Positions 1 to 5,462 of a stretch of 6,444 bases of DNA are shown here, one piece after another. The notes under the pieces are model-generated. The model had not been told where the DNA came from. It made no database searches and saw only the letters and a list, made by a program, of their open reading frames with translations. The DNA is taken from assembly GCA_964465665.1 (NCBI GenBank), contig CAYXKM010000172.1, positions 1 to 6,444 of the forward strand, given 5' to 3'. The position numbers and the translations under genes are program-made. Source of the stretch: JAKEGN01 sp964465665. GTDB lineage: Bacteria > Pseudomonadota > Gammaproteobacteria > Steroidobacterales > Woeseiaceae. Position 1 is the stretch's first letter, and every line of letters starts with the position of its first letter.

Positions 1-264
1 CGCAAGACATTGTCCGGGCAACCGGAGGGCGGATGGTTTCCGCAGGAAAAGATCACTATCGAGGAAGCGATCCAGGCTTATACGCTGAATACCGCATACG
101 CAGCGTTCGAGGAGGACATCAAAGGCAGCATAACCGTCGGCAAGCTTGCCGATTTCGTGGTGCTGTCCGACAACCTGCTGACCATGGATCCGGACAGGAT
201 CAAGGATGTAACGGTCCTGACGACGGTCGTCGGCGGCAAGGTCGTACATGAGGTACAGCCGTGA
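1..264 (+). CDS. Amidohydrolase family protein, YtcJ-like, C-terminal fragment
   Basis: This is the 3' end of a larger gene; the reading frame is open from base 1, and 87 codons plus the TGA stop are visible. The fragment matches the end of YtcJ-like metal-dependent amidohydrolases (Amidohydro_3 group). It has a helix with 'ITIEEAIQAYTLN', then the acidic 'FEEDIKGSI' stretch, the very typical 'GKLADFVVLSDN' strand that returns to the small beta-sandwich domain, and a final 'VLTTVVGGKVV' strand. Known members hydrolyse C-N bonds in amides or cyclic ureas using a metal centre, but the metal ligands and substrate pocket lie upstream of the window, so no substrate can be given. A TTG at 10 is only an internal codon. 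The kinase gene follows directly on the same strand, so co-transcription is likely. The family call is firm; the specific function is unknown. Confidence 0.9.
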   Translation, partial: RKTLSGQPEGGWFPQEKITIEEAIQAYTLNTAYAAFEEDIKGSITVGKLADFVVLSDNLLTMDPDRIKDVTVLTTVVGGKVVHEVQP

Positions 265-316
265 TATTGACTCCCCGCATCTGCATCGATGTGCGGCGCC
301 GGCAGACCGCAGGGAG

Positions 317-955
317 ATGAAGCGTTCCATAGCCATTGCGGGCAACATGGGTTCGGGTAAATCGACGCTGGTGGAATTTCTCAGCCGTACCTATGGCATC
401 GCCCCGTTTTACGAGCCCAATGAGGACAATCCCTACCTGCCGGACTTCTACAGCGACATGCGGCGCTGGTCGTTTCATTCGCAGCTGTATTTCCTGAGTA
501 ACAAGTTTCGTCTGCATCAGCAGCTCGACAAGACACCCGGTGTTGTCGTACTGGACCGGACTATTTTCGAGGATGCAGAGATCTTTGCGACGGCGCTGCA
601 CGACATGAAACAGATGGATGATCGCGACTGGAGCACATACTGGGTCTTTTATCAGTCGATACTCGATGCCATAAAGCCGCCGGATCTGATGATCTACCTG
701 CGATGCTCGATGCGAACTCTGCGCAAGCGCATATCACTTCGCGGCCGCGCGATCGAAAAGGACGTGCCGCTTGCCTACTTGAGGCGACTGGAGCGCCTGT
801 ACGAAAGCTGGATCGGCCGCTATCACAGCAGTGATGTACTGATACTCGAAACGGACAGACTGGACTACATACACGACCTGGTTCACAGGCTGGACGTGAT
901 GCAACGCATCGAAGCGTTGCTGCCGCCGGAACTCGGTCGTCCTGTCTGCGGCTGA
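317..955 (+). CDS. Deoxynucleoside kinase (deoxyadenosine/deoxyguanosine kinase-like)
   Basis: The product of 212 residues fits the bacterial deoxynucleoside kinase family (dNK, about 200-220 residues), cytosolic enzymes that transfer the ATP gamma-phosphate to salvaged deoxynucleosides. Visible motifs in order are the P-loop GNMGSGKS (residues 9-16), the substrate-site Glu in 'FYEPNEDNPYL' (E33), 'HSQLYFL' with the base-contacting Gln (Q56), the 'LDRTIFED' motif (D80-R81; most relatives have DRS, here DRT), and the arginine-rich LID around 'RKRISLRGR' (137-144) followed by the usual 'YLRRLERLYESW' helix. The start is uncertain. The frame is open to an ATG at 248 (235 residues), which would overlap the amidohydrolase by 17 bases and has AAGG six bases upstream. 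ATG 317 has AGGGAG touching it, which is poor spacing, but it places the P-loop at the usual distance from the N terminus, and the extra 23 residues look unconserved. I prefer 317. Substrate preference cannot be read from sequence. Confidence 0.9.
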   Translation: MKRSIAIAGNMGSGKSTLVEFLSRTYGIAPFYEPNEDNPYLPDFYSDMRRWSFHSQLYFLSNKFRLHQQLDKTPGVVVLDRTIFEDAEIFATALHDMKQMDDRDWSTYWVFYQSILDAIKPPDLMIYLRCSMRTLRKRISLRGRAIEKDVPLAYLRRLERLYESWIGRYHSSDVLILETDRLDYIHDLVHRLDVMQRIEALLPPELGRPVCG

Positions 956-973
956 CCCGGCAGGAGATACAGC

Positions 974-993
974 ATCACGGGCCTGCCCGTGAT
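974..993. terminator. Inverted repeat between convergent genes, possible bidirectional terminator
   Basis: ATCACGGGC (974-982) and GCCCGTGAT (985-993) are perfect complements, giving in practice an 8 bp GC-rich stem with a four-base loop. It lies 18 bases after the kinase stop and just beyond the stop of the minus-strand gene, where a shared terminator is expected. No T-tract follows on either strand, so it may instead be an mRNA 3'-end stabiliser or a weak terminator. Confidence 0.5.
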
Positions 994-998
994 CGCAG

Positions 999-1733
999 TC
1001 AATTGCCGAAAGGCTCGACAAATGCCGAAGGTACCGGCTCGCTTCCGGACATGGCCGGAGTGAACGCACTGCTTTCGATGGTCTGAATGATCGACTGCTG
1101 GCAGGCGCCGGTCGGTACAATACCGTAGCCATGGTGCAAACTGACATTGCTCGCCACGCCATCGACGCTGACATGGGCTCTGGCGGTGATGCCGAACTGC
1201 GCTCTCCCGGGGCAGACTTTCATCCACGGTTCCTTGCCGATGACCCGTTGCGCGGCAACATGATCATTGCCGTAGGCCTCGACATTTTCCGCGTCGCCGG
1301 TATTGGAGTAGATGTGGATCGTTTTTGAGTCGCCTTCCTTGATGAATTCCACGCGAAATTGCAGGTAGACCTTCTGACGCTTGCCGTCGATCGATGCGGG
1401 CGTCAATCGGGCCTTCTTGGCAGCCTTCTGCACTGCAGCACCGAACACGACTTCACCGTTGTTCCGGATGACGCAGAAGGACTCTTTCATTTTTCCCGAC
1501 GGTTCGATCTGGCTCGCGCAATGCATCATGATCGAAACGTTGCCCGCGATGTCCGGAAACGCCAGCAGACTGGGAAAATAATGTTCGCTTTCATCGGTTT
1601 CGAACATTGCAGGCGTGCGTTCCGCGGCAGCCGGCCCGGCGCTCCCGATCATTGCGACAACCGCAAGCGATAGTGCAAGCGCCAGGGCCGGCAGCCGGTA
1701 ACGAAGACCACCATGGTCAGTCATGAGTCGCAT
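999..1733 (-). CDS. Secreted protein with two putative TonB-C-terminal-like repeats, function unknown
   Basis: The 244-residue product starts with a signal peptide: Arg-rich n-region, hydrophobic stretch about 15-33, and likely cleavage after 'GPAAA' near residue 37. It should therefore be periplasmic or exported. Residues about 60-133 read like a TonB/TolA-type C-terminal domain: 'GNVSIMM', 'SGKMKES', an Ala/Lys-rich helix, then 'LTPASIDGK' and a closing 'QFRVEF' strand. Residues about 182-242 repeat this plan more loosely: 'ARAHVSVDG', a helix 'QSIIQTIESS', then 'FTPAMSG' and 'AFVEPF'. The mature protein has four cysteines (72, 87, 174, 211), which could form disulfides. It lacks the N-terminal anchor and proline-rich linker of a working TonB, so calling it an energy transducer would be wrong. 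I chose the ATG at 1733 because AAGAGG lies six bases upstream; the frame stays open to 1892, but that extension has no signal-like start. It is convergent with the kinase and divergent from urcA. The gene is real with high confidence; the domain call is moderate. Confidence 0.8.
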   Translation of the reverse strand: MRLMTDHGGLRYRLPALALALSLAVVAMIGSAGPAAAERTPAMFETDESEHYFPSLLAFPDIAGNVSIMMHCASQIEPSGKMKESFCVIRNNGEVVFGAAVQKAAKKARLTPASIDGKRQKVYLQFRVEFIKEGDSKTIHIYSNTGDAENVEAYGNDHVAAQRVIGKEPWMKVCPGRAQFGITARAHVSVDGVASNVSLHHGYGIVPTGACQQSIIQTIESSAFTPAMSGSEPVPSAFVEPFGN

Positions 1734-1739
1734 TTCCAT

Positions 1740-1745
1740 CCTCTT
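1740..1745 (-). promoter_or_regulatory. Ribosome binding site that fixes the start of the TonB-C-like gene
   Basis: On the minus strand AAGAGG is followed by six bases and the ATG at 1733. This favours that codon over the nearby in-frame ATGs at 1739 (no spacing) and 1724 (15 bases away), and over the much longer open frame reaching 1892. Confidence 0.6.
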
Positions 1746-1900
1746 ACTGCGTTGAAGCCGATTCCCGCTAGCCTGCATGCAACCTTTATTCCTCGGACCG
1801 CATCCAATACACAAAGGTTCATCAAAAACGACAAGTACAGGGACGTCACCGCCACGCTTTACGCGACCAACGGGTACGGTCGCAAATGGCATCTGACAAT

Positions 1901-1907
1901 GGAGAGG
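1901..1907 (+). promoter_or_regulatory. Strong Shine-Dalgarno site of the urcA-family gene
   Basis: GGAGAGG sits seven bases before the ATG at 1915, close to the ideal anti-16S match and spacing. It suggests efficient translation of this small periplasmic protein. Confidence 0.7.
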
Positions 1908-1914
1908 TAGTCAA

Positions 1915-2253
1915 ATGAAAGAGTTGATCCATAACAGCAAGCGGGTTCGCCTGGCCTTGTTGCTGGCATTGTGCGTACCGGGGATTGCGCTTGCGTCCAA
2001 ACCGCAATCGTCTATGGAACAGGTGACAGTAAAGGTGTCCTTCGCCGACCTGAACCTGGACAATGAGGAAGGCGTCGAGCACCTGTATCGTCGAATTCGT
2101 TCGGCGGCATCGAACGCCTGTGGTCCGTTTACACTGCGCGAAACGGGGTCGCTCCAGCGGCTTCGGGACAACGAGGTATGTTACAGGGAACTGCTCGATA
2201 AAGCGGTAAAGAAAGTGGATAACGCCGCGCTGTCAAAGCGGCACTTCGGCTGA
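1915..2253 (+). CDS. UrcA family protein, periplasmic
   Basis: The 112-residue product has a Sec signal peptide: basic n-region 'KELIHNSKRVR', hydrophobic core about 12-26, and probable cleavage after 'GIALA' at residue 27. The mature part carries the UrcA-family pattern. 'VKVSFADLNLDNEEG' (39-53) corresponds to the usual V-S/R-Y/F-A/G-DL-L start, then comes 'HLYRRIRSAASNACG' (57-70) with the first conserved Cys (C69), a second Cys in 'NEVCYRELL' (C89), and the typical Ala/Val-rich helix 'DKAVKKVDNAAL' that ends the family. The two cysteines probably form a disulfide. Members are small exported proteins of unknown role. GGAGAGG at 1901-1907, seven bases before the ATG, is a strong ribosome binding site and fixes the start. 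The gene appears to be monocistronic: it is divergent from the TonB-C-like gene and followed by a terminator. Confidence 0.9.
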   Translation: MKELIHNSKRVRLALLLALCVPGIALASKPQSSMEQVTVKVSFADLNLDNEEGVEHLYRRIRSAASNACGPFTLRETGSLQRLRDNEVCYRELLDKAVKKVDNAALSKRHFG

Positions 2254-2260
2254 CAGAAAA

Positions 2261-2290
2261 AAGCGCCGGTGACGTTCGTCACCGGCGCTT
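2261..2290. terminator. Bidirectional intrinsic terminator between urcA and the META gene
   Basis: A perfect 13 bp stem (2261-2273 with 2278-2290) encloses a GTTC loop and is rich in GC in its central part. Six A residues at 2257-2262 become a T-tract directly after the stem on the minus strand, so it is a textbook rho-independent terminator for the minus-strand META/peptidase unit ending at 2333. In the plus direction only a broken T-rich run follows, so it should end urcA transcripts less efficiently. It starts eight bases after the urcA stop. Confidence 0.85.
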
Positions 2291-2332
2291 GCTGTGTTTC
2301 TGGCAAGCCGGTCACCCTGCAGCGCAGGGGCA

Positions 2333-2791
2333 TCAGGGATTGTCGGCGGAGGTCGCAGGGCCCTCCACGAATACGGCGAGTTCCACTCCCGCAAGGTCCG
2401 AAAGTATCAGGCGATTGCCATGGCTTTTGACCCGTTCTGCATTTTCCAGTGCAAGAAAGAACCGGGACTCGAGGTCCATTTGCGGCTGCGGGCAGGCCTT
2501 GCGCGTGGCGCCAATCGGGCCGATATCGATACCCGACTCGGTCAGCACGTAATTGCCGAAGAAACTGTTGCACCCGCCGCTACCGTTGAGCTTCCCGTCC
2601 ACTTCGAAACGCAACTGCAGTTTCGCATCGTCCGCAACAACCTGGTCGCCGATCGACACGGGTTTCCAGTCCGTGCCTGTGATCGGCGTATCGGCGCTGC
2701 TGTCGGCAATCGGCTTCATGTCCTTCAGGGTAATGAACGCGAGGGCCGCAAGCAGCAGGAGAAAAAACGTGAAACCCAGTATTCTGCTCAT
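2333..2791 (-). CDS. META domain-containing protein (HslJ-like), membrane-anchored
   Basis: The 152-residue product has one N-terminal hydrophobic segment (about 5-22) with no clear cleavage site or lipobox. It is probably an inner-membrane anchor with the rest in the periplasm. Residues about 39-142 form a META domain, the family of E. coli HslJ: 'GTDWKPVSI' (39-47), 'LRFEVDGKLNGSGGCNSFFGNY' region with the hallmark GCN (73-75), 'IGATRKAC' (93-100), Glu108 before 'FFLALE', and the closing strands 'RLILSD' and 'ELAVF'. C74 and C100 are in the positions that commonly pair in this family. HslJ is linked to heat shock and novobiocin resistance, and other META proteins to motility or secretion; no precise biochemical role is established. 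The gene begins 10 bases after the stop of the M20 peptidase gene on the same strand, so the two are very likely one operon, with a modest AGG site five bases before the ATG inside that gap. The terminator at 2261-2290 closes the unit. Confidence 0.88.
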   Translation of the reverse strand: MSRILGFTFFLLLLAALAFITLKDMKPIADSSADTPITGTDWKPVSIGDQVVADDAKLQLRFEVDGKLNGSGGCNSFFGNYVLTESGIDIGPIGATRKACPQPQMDLESRFFLALENAERVKSHGNRLILSDLAGVELAVFVEGPATSADNP

Positions 2792-2801
2792 GGCCGCCTG
2801 C

Positions 2802-4286
2802 TCACCGGGTGTCGGATTCTGACAGCGCTTTGGTCAGACGGTAGAGGAATTCCTGCCCTTCGAAAAACACCTCAGCGCGTATGCGTTCGTTCTGACCGTG
2901 CGCCCGGTTGTCCTCGATTTCGCCGAACAGTCCCGACACGCCGTACACGGGGATTCCGGCATTTCGCAGGTAAAGGCCGTCGGTTGCGCCGGTACTCATC
3001 GTCGGCAGCACCGGTACGCCCGGCCACATGGCTTCGGTGATTGCTTCGATCGGGCCAAGAACTTCGGGCGTCAGGGGCGAGGGCTGCGACGGATTCGCAT
3101 TGTTGATACGGCTGATGACCACCTGGTTGTCACCCATGATGGTTTCGAGCGTTTGCTCAACGCTGTCCATCGATACACCGGGCAGGACCCGGCAGTTGAC
3201 CGTGGCTTCGGCACGTTGCGGCAGGGCGTTCTCCGCATGCCCGCCGGAGAGCATGGTCGCAACACAGGTTGTGCGCAAACGCGAATTATAGTAAGGAGTG
3301 CGGGACAGGTATGCGATCGCCGCAGCATCCGGCGGACCCTCTAATACGCCGAGCATCGCAGCAGCGGTATCCCCTGTTTGCAACGTTGCGGATCGCTCGA
3401 AGTAAGCCCTGGTGATTTCATTGAGTGCGACCGGAAAATCGAAATCGCGGACACGGCCGAGCGCGTCGGCGAGCCGGTAAATCGCGTTGTCCCGCACGGG
3501 CAGGGAGCTGTGTCCTCCGGGATTCGTCACAACCAGCCTGAAACTCTGGTAAACCTTTTCGCTGGCCTGCACGTTGTGGGATATACGCACGCCGTCTTTC
3601 ATGGCTCCACCGCCACCCTCGTTCAGCGCGTATTCCGCGTCGATCAGGTCCCGGTGCTCCCGCAACAACCATTGCACGCCATTGTGCGGGCCGCCTTCCT
3701 CGTCTGCGGTGAGCACCACGATGATGTCGCGGTCGGGCTGGAAGCCTTCTTCTTTCAGGCGAATCAGGTTGGCAACGTGGATAGCGGCTTCGTCCTTGTC
3801 GTCAACCGTGCCACGGCCGTAATAAAAGCCGTCCTGCTCGACGAAGGTGAACGGATCGAGCGTCCAGTCCTCGGGGTTGGCCTCGACCACGTCGATATGC
3901 GCGAGCAACATCAGCGGTTTGCGACCGGTGTCCCGGCCGCGGTATCGCGCGACCAGGTTGCCTTTTCGCGGCGCAGGCTCCAGGACCTGGACGTCGGCTT
4001 CAGGGAAGCCGGCGGCAATGAGTCGTGCTGCCATGGCACGCGCCGCCTGCGTGTTGTCGCCCTTGCTGTCCGTGGTGTCGATCTCGATCAGTTCTTTCAG
4101 CAGGTCGCGCGCCAGTCGTTGTTGCGGCAGTAATGCATCGGCAGCTCCGGTCGCCGAGGAAGAGTCAGCTTCGGGGAGGTCCGTAGTGTCGGGCTCCTTC
4201 GATGCATCGTCACCGCAGGCGCCGAGCACAAGCAGTGCAGTCAATGAGAGGATTGCTACCGAAGCTCTGTATCGTGCGACAGTCAT
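2802..4286 (-). CDS. M20/M25/M40 family metallo-hydrolase, predicted lipoprotein
   Basis: The 494-residue product is a zinc-dependent M20-type peptidase or amidase. It starts with a lipoprotein signal: hydrophobic stretch 9-21 and lipobox LGAC with Cys24, followed by Gly at +2, which suggests outer-membrane sorting. A Ser/Asp/Glu-rich linker follows to about residue 52. All catalytic elements are present: 'LAHIDVV' with metal ligand H130 and D132, 'GRGTVDDKD' with bridging D162, 'ADEEGG' with catalytic E196 and ligand E197, 'NEGGGG' with E223, the lid-domain 'NPGGHSS' (H259), 'HAENALP', and the terminal 'AHGQNERI' with ligand H463. The lid or dimerisation domain spans roughly 240-365. The ATG at 4286 is chosen over 4322 because GGAG lies seven bases upstream and the signal sequence then begins normally. 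The family covers carboxypeptidases, dipeptidases and aminoacylases; here breakdown of extracytoplasmic peptides is plausible, but the substrate is unknown. It heads an operon with the META gene. Confidence 0.93.
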   Translation of the reverse strand: MTVARYRASVAILSLTALLVLGACGDDASKEPDTTDLPEADSSSATGAADALLPQQRLARDLLKELIEIDTTDSKGDNTQAARAMAARLIAAGFPEADVQVLEPAPRKGNLVARYRGRDTGRKPLMLLAHIDVVEANPEDWTLDPFTFVEQDGFYYGRGTVDDKDEAAIHVANLIRLKEEGFQPDRDIIVVLTADEEGGPHNGVQWLLREHRDLIDAEYALNEGGGGAMKDGVRISHNVQASEKVYQSFRLVVTNPGGHSSLPVRDNAIYRLADALGRVRDFDFPVALNEITRAYFERSATLQTGDTAAAMLGVLEGPPDAAAIAYLSRTPYYNSRLRTTCVATMLSGGHAENALPQRAEATVNCRVLPGVSMDSVEQTLETIMGDNQVVISRINNANPSQPSPLTPEVLGPIEAITEAMWPGVPVLPTMSTGATDGLYLRNAGIPVYGVSGLFGEIEDNRAHGQNERIRAEVFFEGQEFLYRLTKALSESDTR

Positions 4287-4293
4287 GTGGCGA

Positions 4294-4297
4294 CTCC
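4294..4297 (-). promoter_or_regulatory. Ribosome binding site that fixes the start of the M20 lipoprotein
   Basis: GGAG on the minus strand is followed by seven bases and the ATG at 4286. The in-frame ATG at 4322 would put 12 polar residues in front of the lipoprotein signal peptide, which is less likely. Confidence 0.6.
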
Positions 4298-4312
4298 GTG
4301 TATTTCCTGGTG

Positions 4313-4321
4313 ACGATAGCA
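4313..4321 (-). promoter_or_regulatory. Possible extended -10 promoter for the peptidase-META unit
   Basis: The minus strand reads TGCTATCGT here, a TGn-extended -10 element with four of six consensus bases. It would start transcription about 20 bases before the peptidase ATG, just upstream of its ribosome binding site. No good -35 element is visible, and the match could be chance. Confidence 0.25.
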
Positions 4322-4451
4322 TCTACAGTAACAGCGCCATGGACGGACCGCCAAGTCCTGAACTGAAAACCGCCGCATTGCAGTCGACGCGTCGCCGGCC
4401 GGTCAACGGCCATGACCAGGCGATCTGGTATCCTGACCGTGCCTTAAGCGT

Positions 4452-4457
4452 AAGGAG
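4452..4457 (+). promoter_or_regulatory. Ribosome binding site supporting a TTG start for the hydrolase
   Basis: AAGGAG lies eight bases before the TTG at 4466. The first in-frame ATG, at 4487, is 29 bases away from it, so the TTG is the better start and gives a complete signal peptide. Confidence 0.7.
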
Positions 4458-4465
4458 ATCCGGCA

Positions 4466-5428
4466 TTGAATCGCATACTGAATCGCATGTTTGGCGCGTT
4501 GCCTCGAGCGCCTCTTTGCACAACAGTGCTAATACTGACGTGTCTGGCGAGCTTTGCTTCCGCCGCAGAACGTCTGCGGCACACCGTGATCGCCGACGGG
4601 CATCCATTGACACTCTGGGAGAAAAGCGCAAAAGTTCCGCGGGAGGCCATACTGCTGGTGCATGGCCGTACCTGGAGCGCGATACCGGATTTCGATCTGC
4701 AGGTGGAGGGCGAGGATCTGTCGCTGATGGACGGTCTTGTCGCGCGGGGTTATGCCGTGTACGCCGTCGACCTGCGGGGTTACGGCGAGACGCCCCGCGA
4801 CGACACAGGCTGGCTGACGCCCGACCGGGCGGCTGCGGACATCGCAGTCGTACTCGAGTGGATATTCGATCACAGGCCGCTGGGTGTTCGGCCACATCTG
4901 TTCGGATGGTCGCTCGGTTCGACCAATGCACTGCTGACGGCACAGCGGCGACCGGAGCTGATTTCATCACTGACCCTGTTTGGTTTCTGGCACGACCTGG
5001 ATACCGTTCTGCCGGCCGACGATCCGGGTGTCACTCCACAACGCCTGAAGAATACGGCGGAAGCAGCAGCCAGCGATTTCATTACGCCCGGCTCCATCAG
5101 CCAGAAAGCGATCGATACCTACGTTGCGGTGTCACTCTCGGCCGATCCGGTGAAGACGGACCTGCGGAACTACGATCATTACAACGCCCTCGACCCGGCG
5201 GGCGTTCGCACGCCGACGTTGGTTATCCAGGGCGAATTGGACCCGATCGCGCCGAGCGTATACCAGCAAAAGCTGTACACGCGCCTGGGCACGGGCCACA
5301 AGCAATGGGTATCGGTTCCCGGCGGCGATCACGCCGCGTTCATGGAAACGCCGCGTTCCTATTTCATTGACGAACTGGTGACGTTCCTGAAAGGCGCGTC
5401 CGAAAGTGTGCAAGTTTCGGCAGACTAG
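4466..5428 (+). CDS. Alpha/beta hydrolase, secreted, TTG start
   Basis: The 320-residue product is an alpha/beta-fold serine hydrolase of the Hydrolase_4 / monoacylglycerol-lipase-like kind. The signal peptide has basic residues at 3, 7 and 14, a hydrophobic core of about 17-29 and likely cleavage after 'ASA' near residue 33, so the enzyme should act in the periplasm or outside. Fold landmarks are 'ILLVHGRTW' with the oxyanion-hole HG (66-67), 'YAVYAVDLRGYGET' (strand and turn typical of the family), the nucleophile elbow G-W-S-L-G with Ser149, the acid Asp259 in 'QGELDPIAP', and His289 in 'GGDHAAF'. The cap region lies between about 172 and 235. The triad is complete and the length is normal for a secreted member. 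Esterase, lipase or peptidase activity cannot be told apart from sequence. It is transcribed away from the M20 peptidase from a shared 179-base region, and it converges on the diguanylate cyclase gene 34 bases downstream. No -10/-35 pair is convincing. Confidence 0.9.
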   Translation: MNRILNRMFGALPRAPLCTTVLILTCLASFASAAERLRHTVIADGHPLTLWEKSAKVPREAILLVHGRTWSAIPDFDLQVEGEDLSLMDGLVARGYAVYAVDLRGYGETPRDDTGWLTPDRAAADIAVVLEWIFDHRPLGVRPHLFGWSLGSTNALLTAQRRPELISSLTLFGFWHDLDTVLPADDPGVTPQRLKNTAEAAASDFITPGSISQKAIDTYVAVSLSADPVKTDLRNYDHYNALDPAGVRTPTLVIQGELDPIAPSVYQQKLYTRLGTGHKQWVSVPGGDHAAFMETPRSYFIDELVTFLKGASESVQVSAD

Positions 5429-5462
5429 GTACGCCAATGCCGCAGGCGGTGTTTTGCGCTGA

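Noticed and set aside
1734..1914. Sigma70-like promoter matches in the divergent region, for example TTGTCG with TGTATT on the minus strand.
   Set aside because: Each hexamer matches only about four of six bases. Several such pairs can be drawn in this stretch, so none is better than chance.
2294..3040. A 248-codon plus-strand open frame.
   Set aside because: It is antisense to the META gene and the end of the peptidase gene, starts near the terminator, and has a low-complexity basic translation.
3378..4133. A 251-codon plus-strand open frame.
   Set aside because: It lies wholly antisense to the M20 peptidase, whose catalytic motifs all read correctly on the other strand. The shadow protein shows no recognisable motif.
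4323..4970. A 215-codon minus-strand open frame.
   Set aside because: It is antisense to the start of the hydrolase and its leader. It is Arg/Pro/Ser-rich with no family features.
3847..5370. A 507-codon plus-strand open frame crossing the peptidase gene, the intergenic region and the hydrolase gene.
   Set aside because: It is antisense to the well-supported M20 gene and then runs out of frame with the alpha/beta hydrolase. The translation is rich in Arg/Ser with no domain, as expected from frame shadows in GC-rich DNA.
5438..5455. A short hairpin followed by TTTT between the convergent hydrolase and cyclase genes.
   Set aside because: Only three Watson-Crick pairs plus two wobble pairs can form around a four-base loop, too weak to call as a terminator.
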